A DNA stretch of 54,669 nucleotides, from positions 1 through 54,669 of the forward strand of contig JAIRXR010000009.1 of the NCBI GenBank assembly GCA_031268175.1. The letters run 5' to 3'. The position numbers were made by a program, and so were the translations under genes. This DNA comes from Puniceicoccales bacterium. Lineage in GTDB: Bacteria; Verrucomicrobiota; Verrucomicrobiia; Opitutales; JAIRKQ01. Shown piece after piece: positions 27,672 through 36,013 of this stretch. Each line of letters begins with the position of its first letter. Position 1 is the first letter of the stretch. The notes beneath the pieces are model-generated. The model worked only from the letters and a program-made list of their open reading frames with translations, searched no databases and was not told where the DNA came from.

Positions 27672-28229
27672 GTGAGTGTGAGTCCAGAGAATTTCGTATT
27701 TAATAGTGATGGCGTCTGGGAACAGTTCATCGAGGCTGGGGATATGGCCGGCGGCACGTATGGAAGTCGCTTCGCGGGCCGTATCATAGGAGCTGCCAAG
27801 GCGGGCACTAATGGCATTGTAAGTATTAGCCTTCCCAATGGCAATGTTGCGCATGTGAGCTTTGGAAAAGCCGCAAGCGGAAAAATTTTTATTAAGAGCG
27901 TAGATATTGTTACCCCACAAGCGCCTGCGCCACGATATAACTATACAATACTTAACGAAGAAGCCGTAAGAGCCCTGATAGAAAAAGAGTATGGCCGCGG
28001 CGAGGAAGCCAATAAGAACAAGGCACTCGATCTTTTGGAAACACTAAAGCAACACGGCACGAATAAGGGCGATTGGTATACGAATGGAGACGGCTTGCAC
28101 GAACTGGAGGGCAAAAATTCTGAGTGGACGCTGAAGATAAGCGGAGAGCACAGGCTTGCCTTTACAATAAACGGAAATAACATAAAGATCACCGATGTGA
28201 AAGGCCACTATCCACCGGAGAAGAAATAG
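27672..28229 (+). CDS. Protein with C-terminal YoeB/Txe-type toxin domain
   Basis: The C-terminal 80 residues match the YoeB/Txe branch of RelE-family mRNA interferases: KALDLLETLKQHG, then LHELEGKNSEWTLKISGEHR, then VKGHYPPEKK. Counting from the GTG at 27672 the expected catalytic set is Arg161, His179 and Tyr180 (R in EHRL, terminal GHY). These toxins normally have about 85 residues; here about 100 extra residues precede the domain (VSPENFVFNSDGVWEQF, and a Gly/Ala-rich stretch), and no similar antitoxin gene adjoins. The longer frame begins with TTG at 27627, but that codon lies in a TTGACA box, so a start at GTG 27672 or 27678, or the ATG at 27744, is more likely. Function could be stress response, an addiction remnant or a secreted toxin. 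Confidence 0.6.
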   Translation: MSVSPENFVFNSDGVWEQFIEAGDMAGGTYGSRFAGRIIGAAKAGTNGIVSISLPNGNVAHVSFGKAASGKIFIKSVDIVTPQAPAPRYNYTILNEEAVRALIEKEYGRGEEANKNKALDLLETLKQHGTNKGDWYTNGDGLHELEGKNSEWTLKISGEHRLAFTINGNNIKITDVKGHYPPEKK

Positions 28230-28286
28230 GCCATGCGGAAAACTATTGCCTGAAGAGCCGCAATCCTTTTGGTTCGCCGGGAAGGA

Positions 28287-29195
28287 ATGTTCAAATTTTT
28301 CAAAAAACTTTCCGGCGGCGTCCGCGGCGCAACGGGAAAATTTTTCCACTCGCTTGTCCCGGCGGTGGTGGATGAAAATTCCATTAAAACCGTGGAGGAT
28401 ACCCTCCTGTCCGCCGATTTCGGCACGGAAGTCACCCGCACAATCGTCGAAGAAATAAGAATCGCGTTGAAAAGGGACAGGGAACTTCGCTGGGAAAGCA
28501 CCGTCTCCATTGCATCGAAAATCCTAATGGAAACGCTGGCCGGATCGGAGGCTGAGCTAGATACCACCAAGAAAGCGCCTCAGGTGATATGCCTGGTCGG
28601 GGCGAACGGATCCGGGAAAACCACCACGGCTGCAAAGCTGGCATACCTGTATAAAATCCGTGGTAAAAAGGTTTTGCTTGGGTCCTGCGACACCTTCCGT
28701 GCCGCCGCCAATGAGCAATTGAACACCTGGGGCGAGAGGCTAGCTATCGACGTCATCGCCAGCCAACGTGGCGCAGATCCGGCAGCTGTCGCATTCGACG
28801 CCTACGGAGCAGCAGTCGCCCGCGGAAAAGATATTTTGATTTTGGACACAGCCGGAAGACTCCATGTAAAGGCAAATCTCATGGCCGAGCTGCGAAAAAT
28901 TTTCCGCGTCCTCGGAAAGGCAGCTCCCAACCTAACACCGTACACTTGGCTCGTTGTCGACGGCACCATCGGGACAAATGCCATCGAGTCGGCGAAAACA
29001 TTCCACGGAGAAATTGGGCTCAGCGGCACGGTCGTGACGAAATTGGACGGGACAAGCTCCGGTGGCGCACTGGTCGGCATATACAAAAAGCTGCGCATCC
29101 CAATTTACTTCATTGGCACCGGAGAAACGCCCGAATCTTTGGAAAAATTCTCAGCGGAAAAATACGTCAGCGGACTGTTTTTCGAAGAAGGTTGA
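28287..29195 (+). CDS. ftsY: Signal recognition particle receptor FtsY
   Basis: GTPase that docks SRP-ribosome complexes at the inner membrane. The NG domain is complete: VCLVGANGSGKTTTAAKLA-type P-loop, SCDTFRAAANEQL, ILDTAGRLH, and the specificity motif VVTKLDGTSSGGAL. The acidic A-domain is missing, so at 302 aa it is a short FtsY, as in many bacteria. The open frame starts at a TTG (28269), but the ATG at 28287 begins the N domain (MFKFFKKLSGG) and has GGAAGGA immediately before it. It is convergent with the MBL hydrolase, with 35 nt between stops. Confidence 0.93.
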   Translation: MFKFFKKLSGGVRGATGKFFHSLVPAVVDENSIKTVEDTLLSADFGTEVTRTIVEEIRIALKRDRELRWESTVSIASKILMETLAGSEAELDTTKKAPQVICLVGANGSGKTTTAAKLAYLYKIRGKKVLLGSCDTFRAAANEQLNTWGERLAIDVIASQRGADPAAVAFDAYGAAVARGKDILILDTAGRLHVKANLMAELRKIFRVLGKAAPNLTPYTWLVVDGTIGTNAIESAKTFHGEIGLSGTVVTKLDGTSSGGALVGIYKKLRIPIYFIGTGETPESLEKFSAEKYVSGLFFEEG

Positions 29196-29230
29196 CCGGC
29201 GGTCGCAGCAGCCGGCCGCAAAATTCTTCG

Positions 29231-29899
29231 CTAGGCAAAAAATTCGTTGTTCGCTTTTTCGTACCCGACTGTCGTGTGGCGGCCGTGGCCTGGAATCACG
29301 GTGATATCGTTCGGCAATGTCAAAATTTTCCGTTTGATGCCGTCGATGAGTAATTGCTCGTCCCCGCCCGGCAGATCCGTCCTCCCGATACATCCGGCGA
29401 ATAGCGTGTCTCCGGTGAACGCGCACCCTAGGTCCTCCAGATAAAAGACCAAGTCGCCGGCGGCGTGGCCCGGTACCCATCGGCAGGAAACGCGGAGCCA
29501 GCCTCCGACGCTTACTTCATCGCCATCTTCCACGTCAACATCTATTCCGCATGGAACCAGCTCATCTTCAATTCCGGCGAACATGGCCATCAGCTGTGGC
29601 CGTTCGATGAATGCTCTGTCCTTTCCGTGGGCGTGGGTCGTTGCTCCCAGATTCCTGAAAATGTGGCCGTCACCGATGTGGTCCCAGTGGCCGTGCGTGA
29701 AAAACACGGCGATCACCTTTGTTCCGTGAGACAAAATTTTTTTGCTCGCCGCAAACGATCCAAACGACGCATCTATTAACACCGCTTCGCTGCGCTCGAC
29801 ATTTTCAATGAATCCGACATTGGTGTCAATGTGCCCGCACTTCGCAGCGTACACACTCACGCCGCCATTCGATGCTACTAAAAATTTTCCAAAACTCAT
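29231..29899 (-). CDS. MBL-fold metallo-hydrolase (glyoxalase II-like)
   Basis: A 222-aa hydrolase with the dinuclear-metal motif FTHGHWDHIGD, further ligands in VPGHAAGDLVFYL and FTGDTLFAGCIGRTDLPGG, and IPGHGRHTT at the end. This set is typical of the small 'glyoxalase II-like' YcbL group that hydrolyses thioesters such as S-lactoylglutathione, though the true substrate is not known. The start at 29899 overlaps the rsmG stop by 4 nt (ATGA), so I chose it over the in-frame codon two positions earlier. Confidence 0.85.
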   Translation of the reverse strand: MSFGKFLVASNGGVSVYAAKCGHIDTNVGFIENVERSEAVLIDASFGSFAASKKILSHGTKVIAVFFTHGHWDHIGDGHIFRNLGATTHAHGKDRAFIERPQLMAMFAGIEDELVPCGIDVDVEDGDEVSVGGWLRVSCRWVPGHAAGDLVFYLEDLGCAFTGDTLFAGCIGRTDLPGGDEQLLIDGIKRKILTLPNDITVIPGHGRHTTVGYEKANNEFFA

Positions 29900-30525
29900 T
29901 GGCAAATGATTTCCAACACCACCTTGTCCGCCAGCGCTCCAATGCCGGTGGTCTCTTCGAGGCTATGCAGCGCACAGGCTTTTGAAAGCTTTAAATCGGC
30001 TAAAAGCTCCAAGTCGGCCGCACAATCTCCACCCTTCAGATAAAAAATCTTCCCTCCGGGCACCAGGAGACGTCGCGAATATTTGAGGAAATCGCCAAGA
30101 TTTGTCACCGCTCTTGCAACGATTTTATCGAACTTTTCCGTGAGATCCTCGGCACGCACGGTTACAGCCCGCGCATTTTTCAGGGCAAGGCTGCGAATCA
30201 TAGCGCTAACGGCTAGAATTTTCTTGTAGATCGAGTCCACCAGCGTGAAATTCACATCCCCCTTCGCTATGGCCAGTGGAATTCCGGGGAGACCGCCGCC
30301 AGTTCCGAGATCCAAAACGCTCTCGCCAGCTGAAAAATCAGCAATCCTCGCGAGGGATAGGCACGGCACGATGTGCCGCACAATGACATTCAGCACGTCC
30401 TTCCTGGAAACGAGGTTGATTTTTGCGTTCCACTGCGTCAGCAGCTCGGCGTATTTTTCCAACGCAGCAATCTTTTCATCCCCAAGTTCCCAAAAAATTT
30501 CGCCCATGGAACTCTCGCAAACCAT
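29896..30525 (-). CDS. rsmG: 16S rRNA (guanine-N7) methyltransferase RsmG
   Basis: Methylates G527 of 16S rRNA (E. coli numbering). SAM-binding motif SVLDLGTGGGLPGIPLAIAK, preceded by NLVSRKDVLNVIVRHIVPCL, is characteristic of RsmG/GidB. Starting at ATG 30525 it is 209 aa, the normal length; ATG 30507 is an alternative with GAGAG upstream. The longer frame begins at a TTG and would overlap rsmA. It follows rsmA by 43 nt. Loss of this gene elsewhere gives low-level streptomycin resistance, but here it looks intact. Confidence 0.92.
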   Translation of the reverse strand: MVCESSMGEIFWELGDEKIAALEKYAELLTQWNAKINLVSRKDVLNVIVRHIVPCLSLARIADFSAGESVLDLGTGGGLPGIPLAIAKGDVNFTLVDSIYKKILAVSAMIRSLALKNARAVTVRAEDLTEKFDKIVARAVTNLGDFLKYSRRLLVPGGKIFYLKGGDCAADLELLADLKLSKACALHSLEETTGIGALADKVVLEIICQ

Positions 30526-30568
30526 CGGCAAACAAATACTTTTCCGTTGAAAAAATCCAATCGAGTTT

Positions 30569-31435
30569 TTAGAAAAACTCGTTGAGACGCTGCCATTGGC
30601 CAATGGAAATTTCCTCCGGCCTTAGCGTCCTCGAGATTTCACAGGCTTCGAGCCAGCGGGTAGCCTCCTCGCATTCGCCCTTCAGGATGGTGCCGATTTG
30701 TTTCCGCCTTTTCGTAAAAATTCTCACGATGGTCCGCTTCGTAGGCGATTTAAAAATGAAGGCATCATCCCTCCTTTCCATCGCAACAATGGCCGATGAG
30801 ACAGTCGGCTTTGGATGAAATGAGGCCCTAGGAATTTCACATTTGGCATCGAGCGAATATGCAGATTGCAAAAATATCGAAATTGGGCAAACGTCCGCCG
30901 GATTTCTGTTTGCGAAAAACCTCTGCGCCGTTTCCTCCTGCACGATTAGGGCCATGCTGCGCGGCAGATTTTCGCACCCGAGGAGGGCGGCCATCCATGG
31001 CGATGAAATACCGTATGGCAAATTTGCAACTACCTTAAAGCTTGCTATTTCTCTCGGCAACGGGCCAAGCGGGCACTCCACCGCATCGCCACGCTGCAGT
31101 TGGAAATTATCGCAGCGCGCAAATTTTTCCTTCAAAAAATTAAAAAATCTACCATCAATTTCGATGGCGAACAGGCGCGCTCCGATGCGTAGAATTTTTT
31201 CCGAGATCGTACCGAGCCCTGGCCCGACTTCGACAACGCTGTCGCAATCCCGTACGCAGGCGACGGCTAGCAGCCTGTCCACGGCGTTTTCACTGATCAG
31301 AAAATTTTGTCCCAGCTTCTTCGATGGACGAATGCCGAGACTTTCCAGCGCAGCCAGCATCCGCCCGCGTAGCGATCCGACATCCGCATAACTCGCGGCT
31401 GCCCGTGCTCCATCTATACATTTTTCCAAAGCCAT
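30569..31435 (-). CDS. rsmA: 16S rRNA dimethyladenosine transferase RsmA (KsgA)
   Basis: Dimethylates two adjacent adenines near the 3' end of 16S rRNA during small-subunit maturation. Motifs: SKKLGQNFLISENAVDR, VVEVGPGLGTISEKIL and VANLPYGISSPW (the adenine-binding NLPY). The frame runs back to 31600, but the ATG at 31435 gives 288 aa, the usual length; the upstream codons are basic and unlike the family. It lies 101 nt downstream of sctU on the same strand, so the type III genes and the rRNA methylases may share a transcript. Confidence 0.93.
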   Translation of the reverse strand: MALEKCIDGARAAASYADVGSLRGRMLAALESLGIRPSKKLGQNFLISENAVDRLLAVACVRDCDSVVEVGPGLGTISEKILRIGARLFAIEIDGRFFNFLKEKFARCDNFQLQRGDAVECPLGPLPREIASFKVVANLPYGISSPWMAALLGCENLPRSMALIVQEETAQRFFANRNPADVCPISIFLQSAYSLDAKCEIPRASFHPKPTVSSAIVAMERRDDAFIFKSPTKRTIVRIFTKRRKQIGTILKGECEEATRWLEACEISRTLRPEEISIGQWQRLNEFF

Positions 31436-31536
31436 ATTGCGTGCCTTTCGCCGCGGCGAGACATGCCAGTTGCGCGCCTTCGGTGACGCATCTTTGCGCG
31501 GCGACCACCGTCGCTGGGACCGTTTTCCGCTAAAAT

Positions 31537-32622
31537 TTACCACGCCTCGCCCTCGAGGCCTATGCCACGTTCGTGCTGCCCCCTCATTTCGTACACCCAA
31601 CGGAGGACCTCGGCAACGGGCTCGATTAATTCCGTCGGGATAAAAGTCATGACATCACCTACATCCATGAGTGAATGCGCAAGTGGAACGTTGCGCATTA
31701 TGGGAATGTTGTTTTCGCGGGCCACGCGTATCATTTCCTCCGCGACGGCACCGTGGCCGGTCGCCAGTATAATTGGCAGGGTGGTCCCCCTGCTTTTGAT
31801 ATCGTAGTACAACGCAACGGCTATGTGCTCAGGGTTGGTCACAAGCGCGCTTGACTGCTTTGTTTTCCGCGGGGCGTCCTGCTCAACCATTTCGCGGTGC
31901 AACTGCCTGCGCTTTCCCTTTATTTGAGGATCCCCCTCCATCTCCTTGTATTCGCGCTTAACCTCATCCTTCGTCATCTTCATCTTATTCATGAAGTCCC
32001 GCTTTTGGAATACAAAGTCTATGCAGGCAACGGTCACATAGGCAAAAATCACGTTATAGGAAAATCTTCGCATTATCGGACCGAGAATATTTACCGTTCC
32101 CTGGAGGCCATTGAACGGCAAAAGAAGCAAATCGCGCATCACGTTCTTTATCACTAGGTAAATCAGGATGCCGAGAAACAGAATTTTGAACGAAGACTTC
32201 AGGAATTCAAATAGATTCTTTTTGGAAAATATCTGCTTAATCTTTTCCATCGGATTGATCTTTTTTATGTCCGGCTTCACCGGGTCGAATGACAGCAAAA
32301 ACCCTATCTGGGAGCAATTCGCAATGATGGCCATGAGGATGCAAATGCCGATGGCGGGGATGATAATTTTGATGGCCTGGATAAAAATCCCAGCCACAAC
32401 ATTGGCGTAGGCCATCCTAAAGTCTTCGGCCACGTAGACGATGGGTAGCGCAATCATGTCTTCCATTATCCTCACATGCCTCACCCAGCCGGCACCTATG
32501 TATGAAAATATACCAATGAGTAATGCGGTGGAATTGACGTCGGTGCTCTTGGACACCTGCCCCTTCTTTCTTGCATCCCGCAGCCTTTTGGGCGTCGGCA
32601 TCTCGGTTTTTTCACTGCTCAT
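31537..32622 (-). CDS. sctU: Type III secretion export-apparatus switch protein SctU
   Basis: FlhB/YscU-family protein that switches substrate class during assembly of the injectisome. N-terminal MPTPKRLRDARKKGQVSKS is the family signature and matches YscU/CdsU-type proteins. Four membrane helices follow (about 31-200), then a cytoplasmic domain. The autocleavage motif, normally NPTH, reads NPEH at 263-266 (Asn263/Pro264 retained), followed by IAVALYY. A long acidic C-terminal tail ends ERGIGLEGEAW. The ATG follows the sctT stop directly (TGAATG). No flagellar genes are nearby, and the export trio resembles chlamydial and Yersinia type injectisomes. Confidence 0.92.
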   Translation of the reverse strand: MSSEKTEMPTPKRLRDARKKGQVSKSTDVNSTALLIGIFSYIGAGWVRHVRIMEDMIALPIVYVAEDFRMAYANVVAGIFIQAIKIIIPAIGICILMAIIANCSQIGFLLSFDPVKPDIKKINPMEKIKQIFSKKNLFEFLKSSFKILFLGILIYLVIKNVMRDLLLLPFNGLQGTVNILGPIMRRFSYNVIFAYVTVACIDFVFQKRDFMNKMKMTKDEVKREYKEMEGDPQIKGKRRQLHREMVEQDAPRKTKQSSALVTNPEHIAVALYYDIKSRGTTLPIILATGHGAVAEEMIRVARENNIPIMRNVPLAHSLMDVGDVMTFIPTELIEPVAEVLRWVYEMRGQHERGIGLEGEAW

Positions 32623-33411
32623 TCACCTAACAAAAACGTTAACGAATTCCAAAAGTTTGCTTTCCGTCGTGAAATATTTTTCGAAAAAATATCCTAGAAA
32701 GGACAAATACATCAGCAAAAACATCATCGATAGCCAGCTCTTTATTGGCATCGACAGAAAGAAAACATTCAGTTGCGGGGCAAAGCGATTGACCATGCCC
32801 AGTCCAAATTCCGTCAGGAATAGCACTATCAAAATTGGCGCTGCCAGGCAAAAAATTACCGCCATCAATTGGGTAAGCAACTCATTGAAAAACAGCGCGA
32901 ATCTTCCGTCAAAGATTGGCACATGCGAGAACACTGGCCAAACTTGATATGTTTTATACATTAATCCGATAAAAAACAGGAACCCTCCGGCGGAAAAAAA
33001 CGCAACGGACATCATCTGAATCAGGAAACTTCCCATCAGCGACGTTTGGGATCCGGCCATCTGGTCGAATATGGTCGCCATCGACGAGCCGCGCTGCACG
33101 TCGACTATGAAGCCAACGCCCTCCGACGCATAGAATATGAAACCGGAGACAAATCCCAATGTAATGCCTATCACTGCCTCTTTCACTATCAAAAATCCAA
33201 CGGAAAGTAGTGCGAAAGTTCCCGTCGGCATCGTTTGAAATACCAGTGGAAACAGCGGCAAAGTGAGGGAAAAAATTACAACATTTCGGCCCGGGCCAAC
33301 GACGAACTGGCGTGAAAAAAACGGCGCAATCGCCAGCGCAGCGCCCAATCGCACCATCGCCACAATAAAAAGCGCACAAACATTCGCTATTTCTTTGATT
33401 GGCAAATCCAT
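32623..33411 (-). CDS. sctT: Type III secretion export-apparatus protein SctT
   Basis: Polytopic inner-membrane protein of the FliR/YscT/SpaR family that closes the export gate with SctR and SctS. The 262-aa protein has about six to seven helices. Family segments seen are MVRLGAALAIAPFFSRQFV at the start, IVKEAVIGITLGFVSGFIFY, and RGSSMATIFDQMAGSQTSLM, which is a strong YscT/FliR signature. It lies 6 nt after sctS and its stop touches sctU, so S-T-U form one operon in the usual order. Confidence 0.92.
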   Translation of the reverse strand: MDLPIKEIANVCALFIVAMVRLGAALAIAPFFSRQFVVGPGRNVVIFSLTLPLFPLVFQTMPTGTFALLSVGFLIVKEAVIGITLGFVSGFIFYASEGVGFIVDVQRGSSMATIFDQMAGSQTSLMGSFLIQMMSVAFFSAGGFLFFIGLMYKTYQVWPVFSHVPIFDGRFALFFNELLTQLMAVIFCLAAPILIVLFLTEFGLGMVNRFAPQLNVFFLSMPIKSWLSMMFLLMYLSFLGYFFEKYFTTESKLLEFVNVFVR

Positions 33412-33417
33412 GGCGAG

Positions 33418-33687
33418 CTATCTGACCATCATTGGAAAATCTCCAAACAGGTGATTTGTGAACGCAAGCACTTCGTCGCCTATCCAATAGGTGGTCAGCG
33501 CAAGCACCATGATCACGAAAATCAGCTTAACTGCAAAGCCGAGTGTCTGCTCCTGAACCTGCGTCAGTGCCTGCAGCAAACTTACAAACAACCCAACCAT
33601 CGTCGCCACCAAAATCGGCGGCATGGAAAGTATCAACACCAAGAGCAACGCCTTGGACGTTACGCTCAAAATTAAAGCCTCACTCAT
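33418..33687 (-). CDS. sctS: Type III secretion export-apparatus protein SctS
   Basis: Small two-helix export-gate protein (89 aa) of the FliQ/YscS family. The sequence KALLLVLILSMPPILVATMV plus LLQALTQVQEQTLGFAVKLI is the family pattern of two membrane helices joined by the QVQEQT loop. The frame extends to 33789, but the ATG at 33687 gives the normal length and has GAGG about 10 nt before it. It is the first gene of sctSTU. sctR, sctV and the ATPase are not in the window. Confidence 0.9.
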   Translation of the reverse strand: MSEALILSVTSKALLLVLILSMPPILVATMVGLFVSLLQALTQVQEQTLGFAVKLIFVIMVLALTTYWIGDEVLAFTNHLFGDFPMMVR

Positions 33688-33822
33688 ACCACAGCCTCGA
33701 TGATCCAAGCAAAATTTCGCCAATAGGCAACACACAAAGTGCTGCACAAAAGCAGCGTAACCGTTTCCGCTAAAATTTAGTAGTTTCATTGACTAAAATT
33801 TCAAAAGTATCAAAGTGGTTCC

Positions 33823-35523
33823 ATGCGCTCGGATGATTTTTTTGATCGACTCAATTCGCGAGTATCGGGATTGAAGAGGAAGTATTTCGATAGTGCGATG
33901 ACCGTTTCACTGCGCATGATTTTATGGTCTCTGCGCGAATTTCTGAGGGTGACGCTCGCAGAATTGCTGTGCCCGATATACGCAATGCGGCGTCTCAATT
34001 TTAAAGCTCAAGCGAACAAAAGACTCCGCATACTTATCACGTTGTATGGCGGCATTGGCGACATGCTGATGTACAGCCTTGCGGTAAAGGAAATTGCTAG
34101 GCGCATAAACTGCGAGTACTCCATGGATGTGGTGAGTAATCCATGGCAAACTGAGGATTTGCGATTTATTTTCAGTGGCTTTGATTTTTTGAACGTCGTG
34201 CAAAATCAGCCCGCCAGCGTGGAATCCTACGACGTTTCGCTAAAAATTAACAGAGTTGTGAAAATTCTCGCGTGCGACCACGCGTACGTCGCGCAAAAAT
34301 CGCCGTGGCTGTACTCTTTTTGCATTGCAAATGAAAATTTTTTTATGGAGAAGGGGCAATTTTTTGGGAAAGCGGTTCCATCGCACGCGCTATTGGATCA
34401 ATGGTCCATTTTGAAGCATCAGAAGCGCATACAGCAACCGGATCAGCCCGAAATTCTCGGAATTAGCGACCAATCCCACACACTTTTAAGCGTAAAACCA
34501 GACGGATTGCGATTCATCGAAACCATTGGATTGAGAAATGCGCCGTACATAACAATCCAAAGTGGGGTTAACCGCAATGATAAAACATGCAAAAGCACGC
34601 GAATGTGGCCAACCAGCCACTACAAAAAATTCGTGGAATTGTTCCATGCGGCTTTTCCTGGCGTGAAGGTGATACAACTTGGATTTTCGGAAAAATTCTG
34701 CGAATCAATCGCAGACGCAGACATTAATTTGATCGGGAAAACTTCACTGGATCAGGTCGCCGCGCTGCTCAAGCACTCTCTATTTCACCTTGACGGCGAT
34801 GCGGGCATGGTACACATAAAAAAATTTCTAAACGGCAGGTCCATCGCAATGTTTGGAACGACATCTGCCGAACTTCTGGGATATCCGGAAAACATAAATA
34901 TCACGGGCAACGGATGTAATAGTTGGTGCGAGTGGGTGACAAAAGATTGGTTCAAAAAATGTCTACGCGGGTTAGAGGAGGCCCCGTGCATGCTGTCGAT
35001 TGCGCCGGAGACAGTGATGGAAGCGGCAAAAAAAATCATGGACAAAAAAGAATATTCCCATTCCGTCGTCGCACAAAATATCGAAGAAAGCAAAATTGCC
35101 GACTATGTGCTGTCGAGGAACGCCAACCGAAAAATCAAAATCATCGACATTTTCAATAAAAACGGGCTGGCCGTCGCGAGGGAGCTGCGTAAAAATTTCG
35201 ACGACATTATCTTCTTTGGGAGCAATTTCAAATTTGATTCCTTCGCGAAGGCGAAGGGCGAAGGCCTGCAATTGGAATATGGGTGCCTCTACAACATTTC
35301 CATGCACGATGATTCGAGCGATGTCGTCATATGGCAAAGCGGCGATTCCGTTATTCCGCAGCTCGCATATGTCCTGCGCGAGTTGTTCCGCATGCTCAAA
35401 CCCAATGGCATGCTGATCATATCCGGGGTCTCCATGAGCGTCGATGACCTGAAAGCATTTGGCATTGAAGCGCAGGAAATTAGCGCCAACTCGGCGGCAA
35501 CGGTTTTCACGAAAACGCTGTAA
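33823..35523 (+). CDS. GT9 heptosyltransferase-like protein fused to a methyltransferase-like domain
   Basis: A 566-aa protein. Residues about 65-400 look like a GT9 (heptosyltransferase) enzyme: RILITLYGGIGDMLMYSLAV, GLRNAPYITIQSGVN, RMWPTSHYKKFVELFHAAFP and LFHLDGDAGMVHIKKFLNG with AMFGTTSAELLGY. From about residue 450 the sequence changes to something like a class I SAM methyltransferase tail (DDIIFFGSNF, LAYVLRELFRMLKPNGMLII), without a visible GxGxG motif. It may glycosylate and modify an outer-envelope sugar, or the tail may be a degraded partner-binding domain. It is divergent from sctS (135 nt between starts) and not part of the injectisome operon. Confidence 0.7.
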   Translation: MRSDDFFDRLNSRVSGLKRKYFDSAMTVSLRMILWSLREFLRVTLAELLCPIYAMRRLNFKAQANKRLRILITLYGGIGDMLMYSLAVKEIARRINCEYSMDVVSNPWQTEDLRFIFSGFDFLNVVQNQPASVESYDVSLKINRVVKILACDHAYVAQKSPWLYSFCIANENFFMEKGQFFGKAVPSHALLDQWSILKHQKRIQQPDQPEILGISDQSHTLLSVKPDGLRFIETIGLRNAPYITIQSGVNRNDKTCKSTRMWPTSHYKKFVELFHAAFPGVKVIQLGFSEKFCESIADADINLIGKTSLDQVAALLKHSLFHLDGDAGMVHIKKFLNGRSIAMFGTTSAELLGYPENINITGNGCNSWCEWVTKDWFKKCLRGLEEAPCMLSIAPETVMEAAKKIMDKKEYSHSVVAQNIEESKIADYVLSRNANRKIKIIDIFNKNGLAVARELRKNFDDIIFFGSNFKFDSFAKAKGEGLQLEYGCLYNISMHDDSSDVVIWQSGDSVIPQLAYVLRELFRMLKPNGMLIISGVSMSVDDLKAFGIEAQEISANSAATVFTKTL

Positions 35524-35545
35524 AAATTGCGACACATTTCGCCGC

Positions 35546-35986
35546 TTAAGGTTTTCGCATGGCCTCGAGTGTGATTTTTCTGCAATGGCCGTCCACCGCA
35601 AAGAAAATCCTAAAATCACACGTTTGTAGAAAATTTGGCAGTCGCTCCGGCCATTCCACGACCAGGCAATGTGGGTGAACTAAAAAATCCTCCAGCAGCA
35701 AAGCATTCGCCGCACTCTCCGAACCGTCCAATCTGTAGGCATCCACGTGCAAAAGGGTAACATCTCCGCGATAAATGCGCAAAATATCGAAGGATGGACT
35801 GTTGATATTTTCGCCAATGCCAAATCCTCTGGCGAGGCCTTTGACAAATGTCGTCTTTCCCGCTCCCAAATCCCCAATCAGCGCGATCGACGAATCCGCG
35901 GCGACAAATTTCGAGAAATTTTCGCCGAGCGCTTCCGTGTTATCAGCCGTCTTGCAAACTATTTCATCATTGGTCGGGCGCTCCAT
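35546..35986 (-). CDS. tsaE: tRNA threonylcarbamoyladenosine biosynthesis ATPase TsaE
   Basis: ATPase subunit needed for t6A37 modification of ANN-decoding tRNAs. The 146-aa protein has the P-loop ALIGDLGAGKTTFVKGLA, then SPSFDILRIY, HVDAYRL and VVEWPERLPNFL, all family hallmarks. TsaB and TsaD are not in the window. It is last in a minus-strand run after CPBP, with 27 nt between. Confidence 0.92.
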   Translation of the reverse strand: MERPTNDEIVCKTADNTEALGENFSKFVAADSSIALIGDLGAGKTTFVKGLARGFGIGENINSPSFDILRIYRGDVTLLHVDAYRLDGSESAANALLLEDFLVHPHCLVVEWPERLPNFLQTCDFRIFFAVDGHCRKITLEAMRKP

Positions 35987-36013
35987 TGCAAGGCAAAAAG
36001 TTAAACATGGTGA

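Noticed and set aside
31537..33687. Flagellar FliQ/FliR/FlhB genes
   Set aside because: No flagellar gene is near and the sequences follow the YscS/T/U and CdsS/T/U wording; injectisome is the better reading, though not proven.
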